A stretch of DNA of 64,000 nt, taken from Methylopumilus sp026399645. Lineage in GTDB: Bacteria > Pseudomonadota > Gammaproteobacteria > Burkholderiales > Methylophilaceae. Position 1 is the first letter of the stretch. Each line of letters opens with the position of its first letter. The stretch lies in assembly GCF_965184065.1 (NCBI RefSeq), contig NZ_OZ239098.1; one strand, given 5' to 3'. Shown in pieces: positions 53,154 through 62,579 of this stretch. The position numbers and the translations under genes were made by a program. The notes beneath the pieces are model-generated. The model saw only the letters and a list, made by a program, of their open reading frames with translations. It ran no database searches and was not told the DNA's origin.

Positions 53154-54458
53154 ATGAATCAAATGTTCGAACCTAATCAGTCTCAATTGCCACTTGCTGA
53201 ATATTTAAGACCTAAATTTGTCGGAGAAATAGCAGGCCAAAAACATATTTTAGGTGAAGGTAAGTCCTTGCGTGTAGCTATTGAATCTGGAAATTTACCT
53301 TCCATGATTTTATGGGGCCCCCCAGGTGTTGGCAAAACAACCATTGCACGTGTAATTGCAAATTCTATTGATGCGGAGTTCATATCAGTATCTGCAGTTC
53401 TCTCTGGCGTTAAAGATATTCGAGAGGCTATAGAAAAAGCACAGCTTAATTTACAGCAATATAATAAAAAGACAATTTTGTTTGTTGATGAAGTCCATCG
53501 ATTTAATAAAAGTCAGCAAGATGCATTTTTGCCACACGTTGAATCAGGATTGATTACTTTTATTGGAGCTACTACTGAAAACCCATCTTTTGAGGTTAAT
53601 TCAGCCTTATTAAGTCGATCTCAAGTTTATATCTTAAAAATGCTAGATGATGAAGATCTTCTTTTGATTTATGAAAAAGCTAAAATTTATATTGCGCCCG
53701 ACATTGAGGTAGATCTTGAAGCTAAGCAAGAGATTATTGCTCATGTAAATGGCGATGCTAGAAGGCTGCTCAATTTTTTAGAATTACTCTTTAATACAGC
53801 CATCTCTTTAAAAGCCAAAAAAATTGATCGAGACTTTTTAAAGAAAACAATTACAAGCAAGGTAAGACGTTTTGACAAGGGTGGGGATCAATTTTACGAC
53901 CAAATTTCAGCGCTTCATAAATCTGTGAGAGGGTCTGATCCGAATGCTGCTTTATATTGGCTTCATCGGATGTTAGACGGAGGGGTTGATCCACTTTATT
54001 TGGCAAGAAGAATTGTTCGAATTGCCGTTGAGGATATAGGTTTAGCTGATCCAAAAGGACAAACTATAGCACTTGAAGCCTACCAAATCTTTGAGCGTCT
54101 TGGCTCGCCTGAAGGTGAGTTAGCGCTTTCGAACGCAGTAATTTACCTATCGATTGCAGCGAAAAGTAATGCGGCATATATGGCCTTCAATGAAGTGAAA
54201 GCATTTATAGCGGAAGGGGATAATAGTGATGTGCCAGTTCATCTTCGAAATGCCCCAACTAAGCTTATGAAAGAATTAGATTACGGAAAAAACTATCGTT
54301 ATGCTCACAATGAACCTGAAGCCTTCGCGGCAGGAGAGAAATATTTTCCAGATAATTTAGACCCTATTGAATTTTATAAGCCTACAACTCGAGGATTAGA
54401 GAGTAAAATTCTCGAGAAAATGAATTATTTAAAATCTCAGGATAAGCAAAAGAAATAG
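53154..54458 (+). CDS. rarA: Replication-associated recombination protein RarA (MgsA)
   Basis: 434 residues of the AAA+ clamp-loader-like family: Walker A GPPGVGKTT (55-63), Walker B FVDEVHRFNKSQQDAFLP and sensor 1 GATTENPSF, with a C-terminal MgsA-type tetramerisation domain (MLDGGVDPLYLARRI...). It acts at stalled forks. It keeps the conserved order ftsK-lolA-rarA-serS. Confidence 0.95.
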   Translation: MNQMFEPNQSQLPLAEYLRPKFVGEIAGQKHILGEGKSLRVAIESGNLPSMILWGPPGVGKTTIARVIANSIDAEFISVSAVLSGVKDIREAIEKAQLNLQQYNKKTILFVDEVHRFNKSQQDAFLPHVESGLITFIGATTENPSFEVNSALLSRSQVYILKMLDDEDLLLIYEKAKIYIAPDIEVDLEAKQEIIAHVNGDARRLLNFLELLFNTAISLKAKKIDRDFLKKTITSKVRRFDKGGDQFYDQISALHKSVRGSDPNAALYWLHRMLDGGVDPLYLARRIVRIAVEDIGLADPKGQTIALEAYQIFERLGSPEGELALSNAVIYLSIAAKSNAAYMAFNEVKAFIAEGDNSDVPVHLRNAPTKLMKELDYGKNYRYAHNEPEAFAAGEKYFPDNLDPIEFYKPTTRGLESKILEKMNYLKSQDKQKK

Positions 54459-54465
54459 GTTATTT

Positions 54466-55734
54466 ATGATTGATATTCAAATACTACGAAATGATATTGG
54501 GATTGCTAGAGATAAACTTTTAAGTAGAGGCTTTGATCTTGATGTAGCTACTTTTCAATCATTAGAAAATGTGCGAAAAGAACTTCAGGTGAAGACACAA
54601 GATCTTCAAGAAAAACGAAATTCTATATCAAAAGAAATTGGTATTTCTAAGTCTAAAAATGAGAATACTGATTTGCTTATGAAGAGTGTGAATGTAATTT
54701 CAGAAGATTTAAAAGCAGGCGAATCTGAATTAGCTGAGTTACAAGAAAAGATTAATCAGTTCATGCTTGATATCCCTAATATTCCTCATGAATCAACTCC
54801 GATAGGTAAGTCAGAATCCGACAATAAAGTTTTAAAGACAGTCGGCGAGCCTAGAAAATTTACTTTTAAGGTTAAAGATCATGTGGATGTAGGTGCTCAA
54901 CATGGTCTAAATTTTGATTTAGGTGCAAAGCTCTCTGGTGCGCGCTTTGTAGTCATTGAAGGTAAGCTTGCAAAATTACATCGGGCTATTACCCAATATA
55001 TGCTTGATACTCAAACTGATAAACATGGATATAAGGAATGCTATACGCCTTATTTAGTTAATAGCGATTCATTAATAGGCACAGGACAACTACCTAAATT
55101 TGAAGCTGATCTTTTTAGCCTTTCACATAATGAAAGTAAATTATATTTAATACCAACTTCTGAGGTAACGCTTACAAATTTTGTGCGAGATGAAGTCCTA
55201 AAACTGTCTGATCTTCCTATTAAATTGACTGCACATACTCCTTGTTTTAGGTCAGAGGCTGGATCTTACGGAAAAGATACGCGCGGTATGATTAGGCAGC
55301 ATCAATTTGATAAAGTTGAGATGGTTCAGATTGTTCATCCAGACAAAAGTTATGATGCATTAGATGAAATGGTTTCACATGCTGAATTTATTCTTACTTC
55401 ATTAGAGCTTCCATATCGATTATTATCTTTATGCTCAGGCGATATAGGTTTTGGTGCTGCAAAAACCTTCGACTTGGAAGTTTGGCTTCCGTCACAGAAT
55501 ACGTACCGTGAAATTTCGTCTGTTTCAAATTGTGAAGCTTTCCAAGCAAGACGATTAAAAGCAAGGTTTAAGAGTGAGGATGGAAAAAATTTATTTGTTC
55601 ACACATTGAACGGTTCAGGACTTGCTGTTGGGAGAACATTAGTTGCTATTATTGAGAACTATCAGAACGAAGATGGCAGTATTACAATACCTAAAGCATT
55701 AGTTTCTTATATGGGTGGTATTGAAAAGATTTAG
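54466..55734 (+). CDS. serS: Seryl-tRNA synthetase
   Basis: 422 residues: an N-terminal coiled-coil tRNA arm (about 27-100) and a class II catalytic domain. Motif 2 is visible as FRSEAGSYGKDTRGMIRQHQFDKVE, motif 3 as NGSGLAVGRTLVAIIEN, and LIPTSEVTLTNFV lies between. Length is normal. The stop overlaps the rpiA stop by 4 bases on the other strand. Confidence 0.97.
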   Translation: MIDIQILRNDIGIARDKLLSRGFDLDVATFQSLENVRKELQVKTQDLQEKRNSISKEIGISKSKNENTDLLMKSVNVISEDLKAGESELAELQEKINQFMLDIPNIPHESTPIGKSESDNKVLKTVGEPRKFTFKVKDHVDVGAQHGLNFDLGAKLSGARFVVIEGKLAKLHRAITQYMLDTQTDKHGYKECYTPYLVNSDSLIGTGQLPKFEADLFSLSHNESKLYLIPTSEVTLTNFVRDEVLKLSDLPIKLTAHTPCFRSEAGSYGKDTRGMIRQHQFDKVEMVQIVHPDKSYDALDEMVSHAEFILTSLELPYRLLSLCSGDIGFGAAKTFDLEVWLPSQNTYREISSVSNCEAFQARRLKARFKSEDGKNLFVHTLNGSGLAVGRTLVAIIENYQNEDGSITIPKALVSYMGGIEKI

Positions 55735-56405
55735 TTTTTCCATATCTCACGGACTTTTCCATTACTACTAATTAAGGCGCCATGCGCTATATTATAAAAA
55801 ATACCATGCTCTACAATGCCGGGTGTTTGGGATAGAAGTGCATTTAATTCTTCAGTACTTTTTTCAGGATAATTAAAATCGAGAACGAAATTACCACAAG
55901 AGGTTATCGCATAGCCATCTTTTGCTACATTAATTCTAATATCGCCTGTACCTTTCTTCATTAAAATATTTTTAACAAGCTCCCATGCAAAGGGTTGAAC
56001 TTCAGAAGGTATGGGAAAGTTATCTCCAATCTTTTTAACCAATTTAGACTCATCCGCAATGACAATAAATTTTTTAGCAGATCGAGCTAGTAGCTTTTCT
56101 CGAACGAGATCATAACCACGCCCTTTAAGCAAAGTAAGGTCAGGTGCAATTTCATCTGCCCCATCAATATAAAGATCTATTTCTTTGATTTGTTCCATGG
56201 CTATAATTGGCAAGCCAGCTTCTTTAGCTTTAATCATGCTCACAACAGAGCTCGATACTGCCCTTATCTTTAGATTTTCTTCTTTATTTCGTTTAGCTAA
56301 AGCATCAATAAAGCAGTTAGCGGTTGATCCTGTGCCTAAGCCAACAATCATATTTTCGCTAACATACTGTAAGGCCTGGTGCGCGACTAATTCTTTATCA
56401 TTCAT
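55731..56405 (-). CDS. rpiA: Ribose-5-phosphate isomerase A
   Basis: 224 residues with the RpiA pattern: GLGTGSTANCFIDAL (18-32), YIDGADEIAPDLTLLKGRG (around 79-97), KKFIVIADESK and a C-terminal G-rich end. It interconverts ribose 5-phosphate and ribulose 5-phosphate, connecting the pentose phosphates made by Zwf, Pgl and Gnd to nucleotide synthesis and the ribulose monophosphate cycle. It is divergent from mfd. Confidence 0.96.
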   Translation of the reverse strand: MNDKELVAHQALQYVSENMIVGLGTGSTANCFIDALAKRNKEENLKIRAVSSSVVSMIKAKEAGLPIIAMEQIKEIDLYIDGADEIAPDLTLLKGRGYDLVREKLLARSAKKFIVIADESKLVKKIGDNFPIPSEVQPFAWELVKNILMKKGTGDIRINVAKDGYAITSCGNFVLDFNYPEKSTEELNALLSQTPGIVEHGIFYNIAHGALISSNGKVREIWKN

Positions 56406-56464
56406 GATATTACCTCTTAATGAATATTAGCTTTAAAGCTTATAATATTGCTAATTATTTATAC

Positions 56465-59400
56465 ATGCAATATATGCCATTAGAAGCAAATTATCAAAGT
56501 AAAGAATCACTATCGACAGCTGAAATTGATGGCTCTGATAGCTTTTCTCTCGTCAAATATATTCATGATGAAATTATTAAATGTAAAAAGTCTTTAGCAA
56601 TTTTTACGGAGACTGCATTCGAAGCAAGGCGTCTTATGGAAGAGATGCTTTGGTTTAGCCCGGATTTGAAAATTAATTTGTTGCCCGATTGGGAGACTCT
56701 TCCTTACGATCACTTTTCACCCCATCCAGATCTAATCTCAGAACGACTTCTAACTCTTTACCAAGTGACTCAGAAAAGTTTTGATGTGGTTATTATTCCT
56801 GTGACCACAGCACTTCACTTATTGCCTCCTAAAAGTTATATACAACAATTTAGCTTTCATTTTAGTAAAGGGCAAAAAGTTGATATTGAAGCTTTTAAAA
56901 ACCAATTAACATTAAATGGATATATGAACGTGGTTCGTGTCATGGCCCCAGGAGAATTTTCAGTGAGAGGAAGTCTCATTGATTTGTTTCCTATGGGCAG
57001 TATTGTGCCATACCGCTTGGATTTCTTTGATGACGAGATTGATTCAATTCGAACATTTGATGTTGACACGCAAAGAACACTTTACCCAGTTAATGAAATT
57101 AAATTACTGCCGGCCCGTGAATGTCCAATGGATGAAAAGTCCATTAGTTCATTTCGACAAAATTATCGAGAGCATTTTGAGGGCGATCCCTCTCGCTCCT
57201 CAGTTTACAAAGACATCAGCAAAGGTATCCCTATTGGAGGCATTGAGTGGTACATGCCGTTATTTTTTGAAGAGATGAGTGATATTTTTAGTTATTTCTC
57301 AGACAATACGATTATTTATAAGCACGGTAATCTTGACTTGGCTTGCAGTCACTTTTGGCATGAAACTGAAAAACGTTTTCGATTGTTTGCTTATGATGCT
57401 GAGAGACCAATTTTAGAACCTCAAAATCTTTTAATCAAGCCAGATCAATTTTTTAAATCCATTAATTCATATAAGAAGTTCGATTTAAAACGTACGGAAG
57501 TATATGAAAAAATTCCTGACATATCTATTGATCGGAAAAATATTCAGCCTTTATCAAAGCTTGATAATTTTATTACAGACAATCCTAAAAGAGTTTTTAT
57601 ATTAACGGATAGCTTGGGTCGTCGAGAAACAGTTTCTGAACTTCTGAAGTTGGCTGGTATTAAGTTTAAAGCAACAGATGATTGGTCTTCAGCTGCAGAT
57701 ATTAGTGATCAAGTAGTTTTGACTGTTAGTCCACTTCATCAAGGCTATATTTCATCTCAGCATGTTGTTATTACAGAATCTGAGCTTTATGTAAATACAG
57801 TGCGCCAAGTAAGAAGACGTCATCGAGATAAGAATTTCTCAACGGATGCCATGGTGCGTGACTTATCAGAATTAAAAGAAGGTGACCCTATTGTTCACGA
57901 ACAATATGGCGTAGGTCGATTTAAAGGATTATTTAATTTAGATTTTGGTGAAGGAGAGAGTGAATTCCTACTTTTACAGTATTTTGGTGAAGATAAACTA
58001 TATGTACCTGTATCCAATCTAGACCTTATCTCTCGTTATTCGGGAGGGCCAGCTGAAACTGCTCCCTTACATAGGCTTGGTTCAGACCAATGGGATAAGG
58101 CGAAGAAAAAAGCCTTAAGACAAATTCATGATACTGCTGCTGATCTCTTGAACATTTATTCGCAGCGCTCCATTAAAAAAGGCTACGCCTTCAAAATTAA
58201 CTTACAAGATTATGAGAGATTCACTGACGGATTTCCATTTGAGGAGACTGATGACCAATTAACTGCAATTAATGCTGTTATTACTGATATGGAATCTCAA
58301 AAGCCGATGGATCGTCTTATATGCGGTGATGTAGGATTTGGAAAGACAGAAGTTGCATTAAGAGCAGCATTTATAGCAGCTAATGATGGAAAGCAAGTTG
58401 CTATATTAGTCCCGACAACACTTCTTGCTGAACAGCATTACAATAATTTTATGGATCGTTTTTCAGACTCTCCTATCAAGATTGCAGAAATTTCTCGTTT
58501 TAAATCTAAAAAAGAACAAGCTGAGTCGCTTGTAAAATTAGCTAATGGTGAAATTGATATTATCATTGGCACACATAGACTCATTCAAAATGATATTAAT
58601 TTTAAAAATTTAGGGCTGATTATTATTGATGAGGAGCACCGTTTTGGTGTGCGCCAAAAAGAATTACTTAAATCTATACGAGCTGAGGTGGATGTATTAA
58701 CACTTACAGCGACTCCAATTCCTCGAACGCTATCTATGGCTATGGAAGGTTTACGAGAGTTTTCTATTATTTCTACTCCACCACAAAAACGTTTATCGAT
58801 TAAAACATTCGTGAATAACTATTCAGAAGGCATCATTCGTGAAGCAGTTCTTAGAGAATTTAATCGAGGCGGTCAGGTGTATTTCTTACATAACGATATT
58901 GACACTATCACTTCGATGAAAGAAAAATTAGAAAAGTTAATACCTGAAGGAGTCATTGAGATTGCGCATGGGCAGATGAGAGAGCGAGAGCTTGAAAGAG
59001 TTATGCATAATTTTTATCAACAAAAAGCGAATATTTTACTGTGTACAACAATTATTGAAACAGGTATTGATATTCCATCAGCCAATACAATCATTATGAA
59101 TCGTGCAGACATGTTTGGATTAGCACAACTTCATCAGTTAAGAGGTCGGGTGGGTAGATCGCACCATCAAGCATACGCATATTTACTTGTTGATCCAGGC
59201 AGGAAGATCAGCAATCATGCTCAAAAACGATTGGAAGCTATTCAGCTTCTTGAGGATTTAGGTGCAGGATATTATCTTGCTATTCATGATTTGGAGATTC
59301 GAGGAGCAGGTGAGTTGCTAGGTGACAATCAAAGTGGGCAAATGCATGAAATTGGATTCAATTTATATGTAGAAATGCTTAATTATGCTGTTAAGCAGCT

Positions 59401-59878
59401 GAAAATTGGCAAAAAACTAAGTCTTGATACCCCGCTTCAAAAAAATACAGAAATTAATCTTCATACGCCAGCCATTATTACTAATGCTTATTGTGGTGAT
59501 ATCAATGAAAGGCTTGTGCTCTATAAGCGCTTGTCAGGACTCAATCAGGATGATCAGTTAGTAGAAATGAAAGAAGAGCTGATAGATCGTTTTGGTGTGA
59601 TGCCAGAACAAACACAGTCCCTAATTTCTTTTCACGACTTAAGAATTTTTATTCAACATCTTGATATTAAAAAAATAGATGCTAGTGATGTTTCAATTCA
59701 AATTACATTTGCAAGTGATAGTAAAATTGATCCACTGAAGCTTATTAAACTTCTAAGTGAAGATAAGCGTTGCCGAATGAATGGCCCAGATAAGATTAAA
59801 ATTTCCGTTACTCTTTCCGATATCCTAGAGCGTGTAAAATTTATAAAAGATTTCTTGGGTAAAATATTCTTATCTTAA
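56465..59878 (+). CDS. mfd: Transcription-repair coupling factor Mfd
   Basis: About 1,137 residues. Domains in order: UvrB-like N-terminal region (DWETLPYDHFSPH), CarD/RID RNA polymerase-interaction domain (VHEQYGVGRFKGL), RecG-like SF2 motor (GDVGFGKTEVALR, DEEHRFG, TATPIPRTL) and a C-terminal TRCF domain. It removes stalled polymerase and recruits UvrA. The frame opens at ATG 56420, but a TATAAT (56441-56446) and the E. coli alignment favour ATG 56465 or 56474. Confidence 0.94.
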   Translation: MQYMPLEANYQSKESLSTAEIDGSDSFSLVKYIHDEIIKCKKSLAIFTETAFEARRLMEEMLWFSPDLKINLLPDWETLPYDHFSPHPDLISERLLTLYQVTQKSFDVVIIPVTTALHLLPPKSYIQQFSFHFSKGQKVDIEAFKNQLTLNGYMNVVRVMAPGEFSVRGSLIDLFPMGSIVPYRLDFFDDEIDSIRTFDVDTQRTLYPVNEIKLLPARECPMDEKSISSFRQNYREHFEGDPSRSSVYKDISKGIPIGGIEWYMPLFFEEMSDIFSYFSDNTIIYKHGNLDLACSHFWHETEKRFRLFAYDAERPILEPQNLLIKPDQFFKSINSYKKFDLKRTEVYEKIPDISIDRKNIQPLSKLDNFITDNPKRVFILTDSLGRRETVSELLKLAGIKFKATDDWSSAADISDQVVLTVSPLHQGYISSQHVVITESELYVNTVRQVRRRHRDKNFSTDAMVRDLSELKEGDPIVHEQYGVGRFKGLFNLDFGEGESEFLLLQYFGEDKLYVPVSNLDLISRYSGGPAETAPLHRLGSDQWDKAKKKALRQIHDTAADLLNIYSQRSIKKGYAFKINLQDYERFTDGFPFEETDDQLTAINAVITDMESQKPMDRLICGDVGFGKTEVALRAAFIAANDGKQVAILVPTTLLAEQHYNNFMDRFSDSPIKIAEISRFKSKKEQAESLVKLANGEIDIIIGTHRLIQNDINFKNLGLIIIDEEHRFGVRQKELLKSIRAEVDVLTLTATPIPRTLSMAMEGLREFSIISTPPQKRLSIKTFVNNYSEGIIREAVLREFNRGGQVYFLHNDIDTITSMKEKLEKLIPEGVIEIAHGQMRERELERVMHNFYQQKANILLCTTIIETGIDIPSANTIIMNRADMFGLAQLHQLRGRVGRSHHQAYAYLLVDPGRKISNHAQKRLEAIQLLEDLGAGYYLAIHDLEIRGAGELLGDNQSGQMHEIGFNLYVEMLNYAVKQLKIGKKLSLDTPLQKNTEINLHTPAIITNAYCGDINERLVLYKRLSGLNQDDQLVEMKEELIDRFGVMPEQTQSLISFHDLRIFIQHLDIKKIDASDVSIQITFASDSKIDPLKLIKLLSEDKRCRMNGPDKIKISVTLSDILERVKFIKDFLGKIFLS

Positions 59879-59933
59879 TAGCTATAAAAATTAGAAGAAT
59901 GATTTCTTATTTGCTGACTCATCAGGATTACTA

Positions 59934-62579
59934 TTAATTTAACTTCAATCGCATGAGTTTTGGAACGAATTCCTCGATTTTGCCCTTCAAAGTCCCTATC
60001 TCAGTATTTTCAATGAGTTTTTCTTCATAAAAATTATTGCCGTAAATACCCCAAAGCAGTGATAAGAAAGTATTTGAAGCAGGCTTTATTTCATCCTTAT
60101 GTGTAACCGACCCAACAAGATGAAGCTTTACTTTTGCTCTTGTCATCGCAACATAAAGAAGCCTTTTTAATTCATTTTCTTCTCTATTTTTTTCTATACC
60201 ATGAATTAAATCATGCAAATGAGGTGATTTATTATCAGGCTCACTAAATGCTGTGACGTCATATATAGAGTTATTCTCAGAGAATGTATCAGACATAATC
60301 ATTTTTTTGTCTGATGCTCGTGTTGTTGAATTCAATGATGGAATAATGACTACATCAAATTCGAGACCTTTAGCTTTATGGATTGTAAAAAATTGAATAC
60401 GCTCTTCAGCTGAAGGAATGTCAGATAAATAAGTTTTTGTAATTTGATGTTCGACTAGTTCAAAATCGATTGATATAGGCGAGCTTGATGTTTGCAATAT
60501 GTCAAAAAATTTATTAATGTCTACAATATCGTTAGGATTATGAAGGCATAATTCACCACCTAAATTTATCCAAACTGATTCTATAAGTCTTCTAATATGA
60601 GTTTTACTTTGATTATCAAATGCATTTTTTAGGATATCGATAAGTCGTTGAATTCTTTTTCTTCCGTCAGAGGAAATTTCATTCATTTTATTTGGATCTT
60701 GAATAATTTCCCATACTGTTGAGTTGTGATCATTTTGAAATAGTAGGGCTAGGTCATTCAGCATAACCCCACACCATGGGGCTCGAAGAATTGCAAGCCA
60801 GTGAATCCGGTCACTTAAGTCAAGCATGGCGTAGCTTAAGGAAAGAATATCCTGAATAGATTGATGCTTATCTAAAGCATCAATTTCTACTGCATTAAAT
60901 CTGAAGTTAGGTTTGAATTTTCTAATGTAATTAATTAATTCAGAGAGGTGACTTCTTGATCTTGTGAGAATGGCAATTTTTTCATTTTTAGGAAATTTAT
61001 CAATAAGATTACATACATACTTTGCCTCTTCGGTATCAATATCAATATTTTCAGTGAATGTTAATGCATGAAATTTGAATTCACTTATATTAAAGTCATA
61101 CTCTTTCTTTGCAGATACAAAAGGTTTGTAAGATACAGCTCCTTCTTGAATTGAATCTTCTTTTGGTAATATATTTTCAAATATCTGATTTATCTCATTC
61201 ACAATAAGAGAAGAAGACCGGTAATTATCTTTAAGTCGTATGGTTTCTAAGGGAATTGTGTTAAAACCATTTTTTTTAGCCTCAATAAAAATACTAACAT
61301 CAGCTTCCCTAAATTTATATATAGATTGCATAGGGTCACCTACACAGAAAACAGTTTTTTGTGCTTCTGGTGTCCAGCCATCCACAATTTTCTTTAAAAA
61401 ATTAAAATGACTTCTGCTTGTATCTTGAAATTCATCTATAAGTAAGTGGGATATTTTGTAATCCAAAGATAATAAAAGATCGCTTGCCGCATCATTTTTA
61501 CCAAGTGCCTCATTCGCGATCTCTATGATCTCAATAAAATCGACAGTATTTCGTTGCCTAAATAGCTGCCGGAGTTTCTTTTCGCACTGCAGCAGAATAT
61601 TTGAAATAGATTTTAGTTTTAAGGCGTATGTTTCATTAATAGGTTCCGGAATTGTCTTGATGGCTAATAAAAAGTCGATATTTGGTAGATTGCGACATTT
61701 ATTTTTGTAGACTTCTCCCTCATCATCATTCTTAAATCCTTCTCGGACTGTAATGTTTTCTCGCCTAGTATTTTTATCTGTAAATAAGATTTTTGTGATC
61801 GTTTGCCATAAAGAGATTTCTTCTGTATCAAAATTAAAACTTCTTTTATTTTCTAGCTTTATATCTTCCCTAAGATTTACGCTTTCTAAATAGTGAAGAA
61901 TTTCTATAAGATCATTTAGCTGATCTTGATTTAGTACAGCATTAATTTTTTGATAGATGGGCTGTGTCAAATGTTCAAGATAAGCATTGCCTTCGTCGAT
62001 AATTTGCTTGGTTGCTTTTTGGGCAAGAGTATGACATCGGTATTTCCACTGATCTCGAATTGACATCATCGCCACTAAACGGCGATTAATCTTTTCATAC
62101 TCATTGTCATAATGAGTAAAGACAACTTTAATATCTTCGATGCTATCTTTAGCCTGTAAAGTTTGCTTAACTGACTCTTCATAGAGTTTTTCAGGTGTAT
62201 CGGTAATATTAGGCTTTTGCCCCATTTTGCTTAATACAGGAATTTGACTGACCACATTAAGACAGAACTTATCAATAGTCATAACTTTAAGTCGCGAGAG
62301 ATTATGTTCAATATCCCAGCCTTTTTCTTTCGAGCGCTTTAGAATTATTTGAGCAAAAGGACTTTGACTTTCTTTAATTCGCTCGATGATCTTAGCTTTC
62401 ATTTCTGAAGCTGCTTTCTTTGTGAAAGTTATCGCTACAATCTCTTCGGGGGTATCAACAACCGTAAGCAATTTTAAATATCGGTCAGTAAGTAAGCTTG
62501 TTTTCCCAGAACCTGCTGGCGCCTCTACAATAAATGAGCTTAAATGAAGCGCTTTCTCTCTTAATTCGGCGTCATTCAT
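59934..62579 (-). CDS. UvrD/RecB-family helicase (AddA-like, no nuclease domain)
   Basis: 881 residues of superfamily 1A helicases: Walker A APAGSGKTSLL (20-30), motif Ia AITFTKKAASEM, LLIDEFQDTSRSHF (motif II), VGDPMQSIYKFREADVSIF (motif III), TIHKAKGLEFDVVIIPSL (motif V) and LLYVAMTRA (motif VI). It is close to AddA/RecB in motif wording, but it ends soon after motif VI, so the C-terminal PD-(D/E)XK nuclease of AddA is missing. It overlaps the nuclease gene upstream by 4 bases; the two probably form a double-strand-break repair complex. Confidence 0.88.
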   Translation of the reverse strand: MNDAELREKALHLSSFIVEAPAGSGKTSLLTDRYLKLLTVVDTPEEIVAITFTKKAASEMKAKIIERIKESQSPFAQIILKRSKEKGWDIEHNLSRLKVMTIDKFCLNVVSQIPVLSKMGQKPNITDTPEKLYEESVKQTLQAKDSIEDIKVVFTHYDNEYEKINRRLVAMMSIRDQWKYRCHTLAQKATKQIIDEGNAYLEHLTQPIYQKINAVLNQDQLNDLIEILHYLESVNLREDIKLENKRSFNFDTEEISLWQTITKILFTDKNTRRENITVREGFKNDDEGEVYKNKCRNLPNIDFLLAIKTIPEPINETYALKLKSISNILLQCEKKLRQLFRQRNTVDFIEIIEIANEALGKNDAASDLLLSLDYKISHLLIDEFQDTSRSHFNFLKKIVDGWTPEAQKTVFCVGDPMQSIYKFREADVSIFIEAKKNGFNTIPLETIRLKDNYRSSSLIVNEINQIFENILPKEDSIQEGAVSYKPFVSAKKEYDFNISEFKFHALTFTENIDIDTEEAKYVCNLIDKFPKNEKIAILTRSRSHLSELINYIRKFKPNFRFNAVEIDALDKHQSIQDILSLSYAMLDLSDRIHWLAILRAPWCGVMLNDLALLFQNDHNSTVWEIIQDPNKMNEISSDGRKRIQRLIDILKNAFDNQSKTHIRRLIESVWINLGGELCLHNPNDIVDINKFFDILQTSSSPISIDFELVEHQITKTYLSDIPSAEERIQFFTIHKAKGLEFDVVIIPSLNSTTRASDKKMIMSDTFSENNSIYDVTAFSEPDNKSPHLHDLIHGIEKNREENELKRLLYVAMTRAKVKLHLVGSVTHKDEIKPASNTFLSLLWGIYGNNFYEEKLIENTEIGTLKGKIEEFVPKLMRLKLN

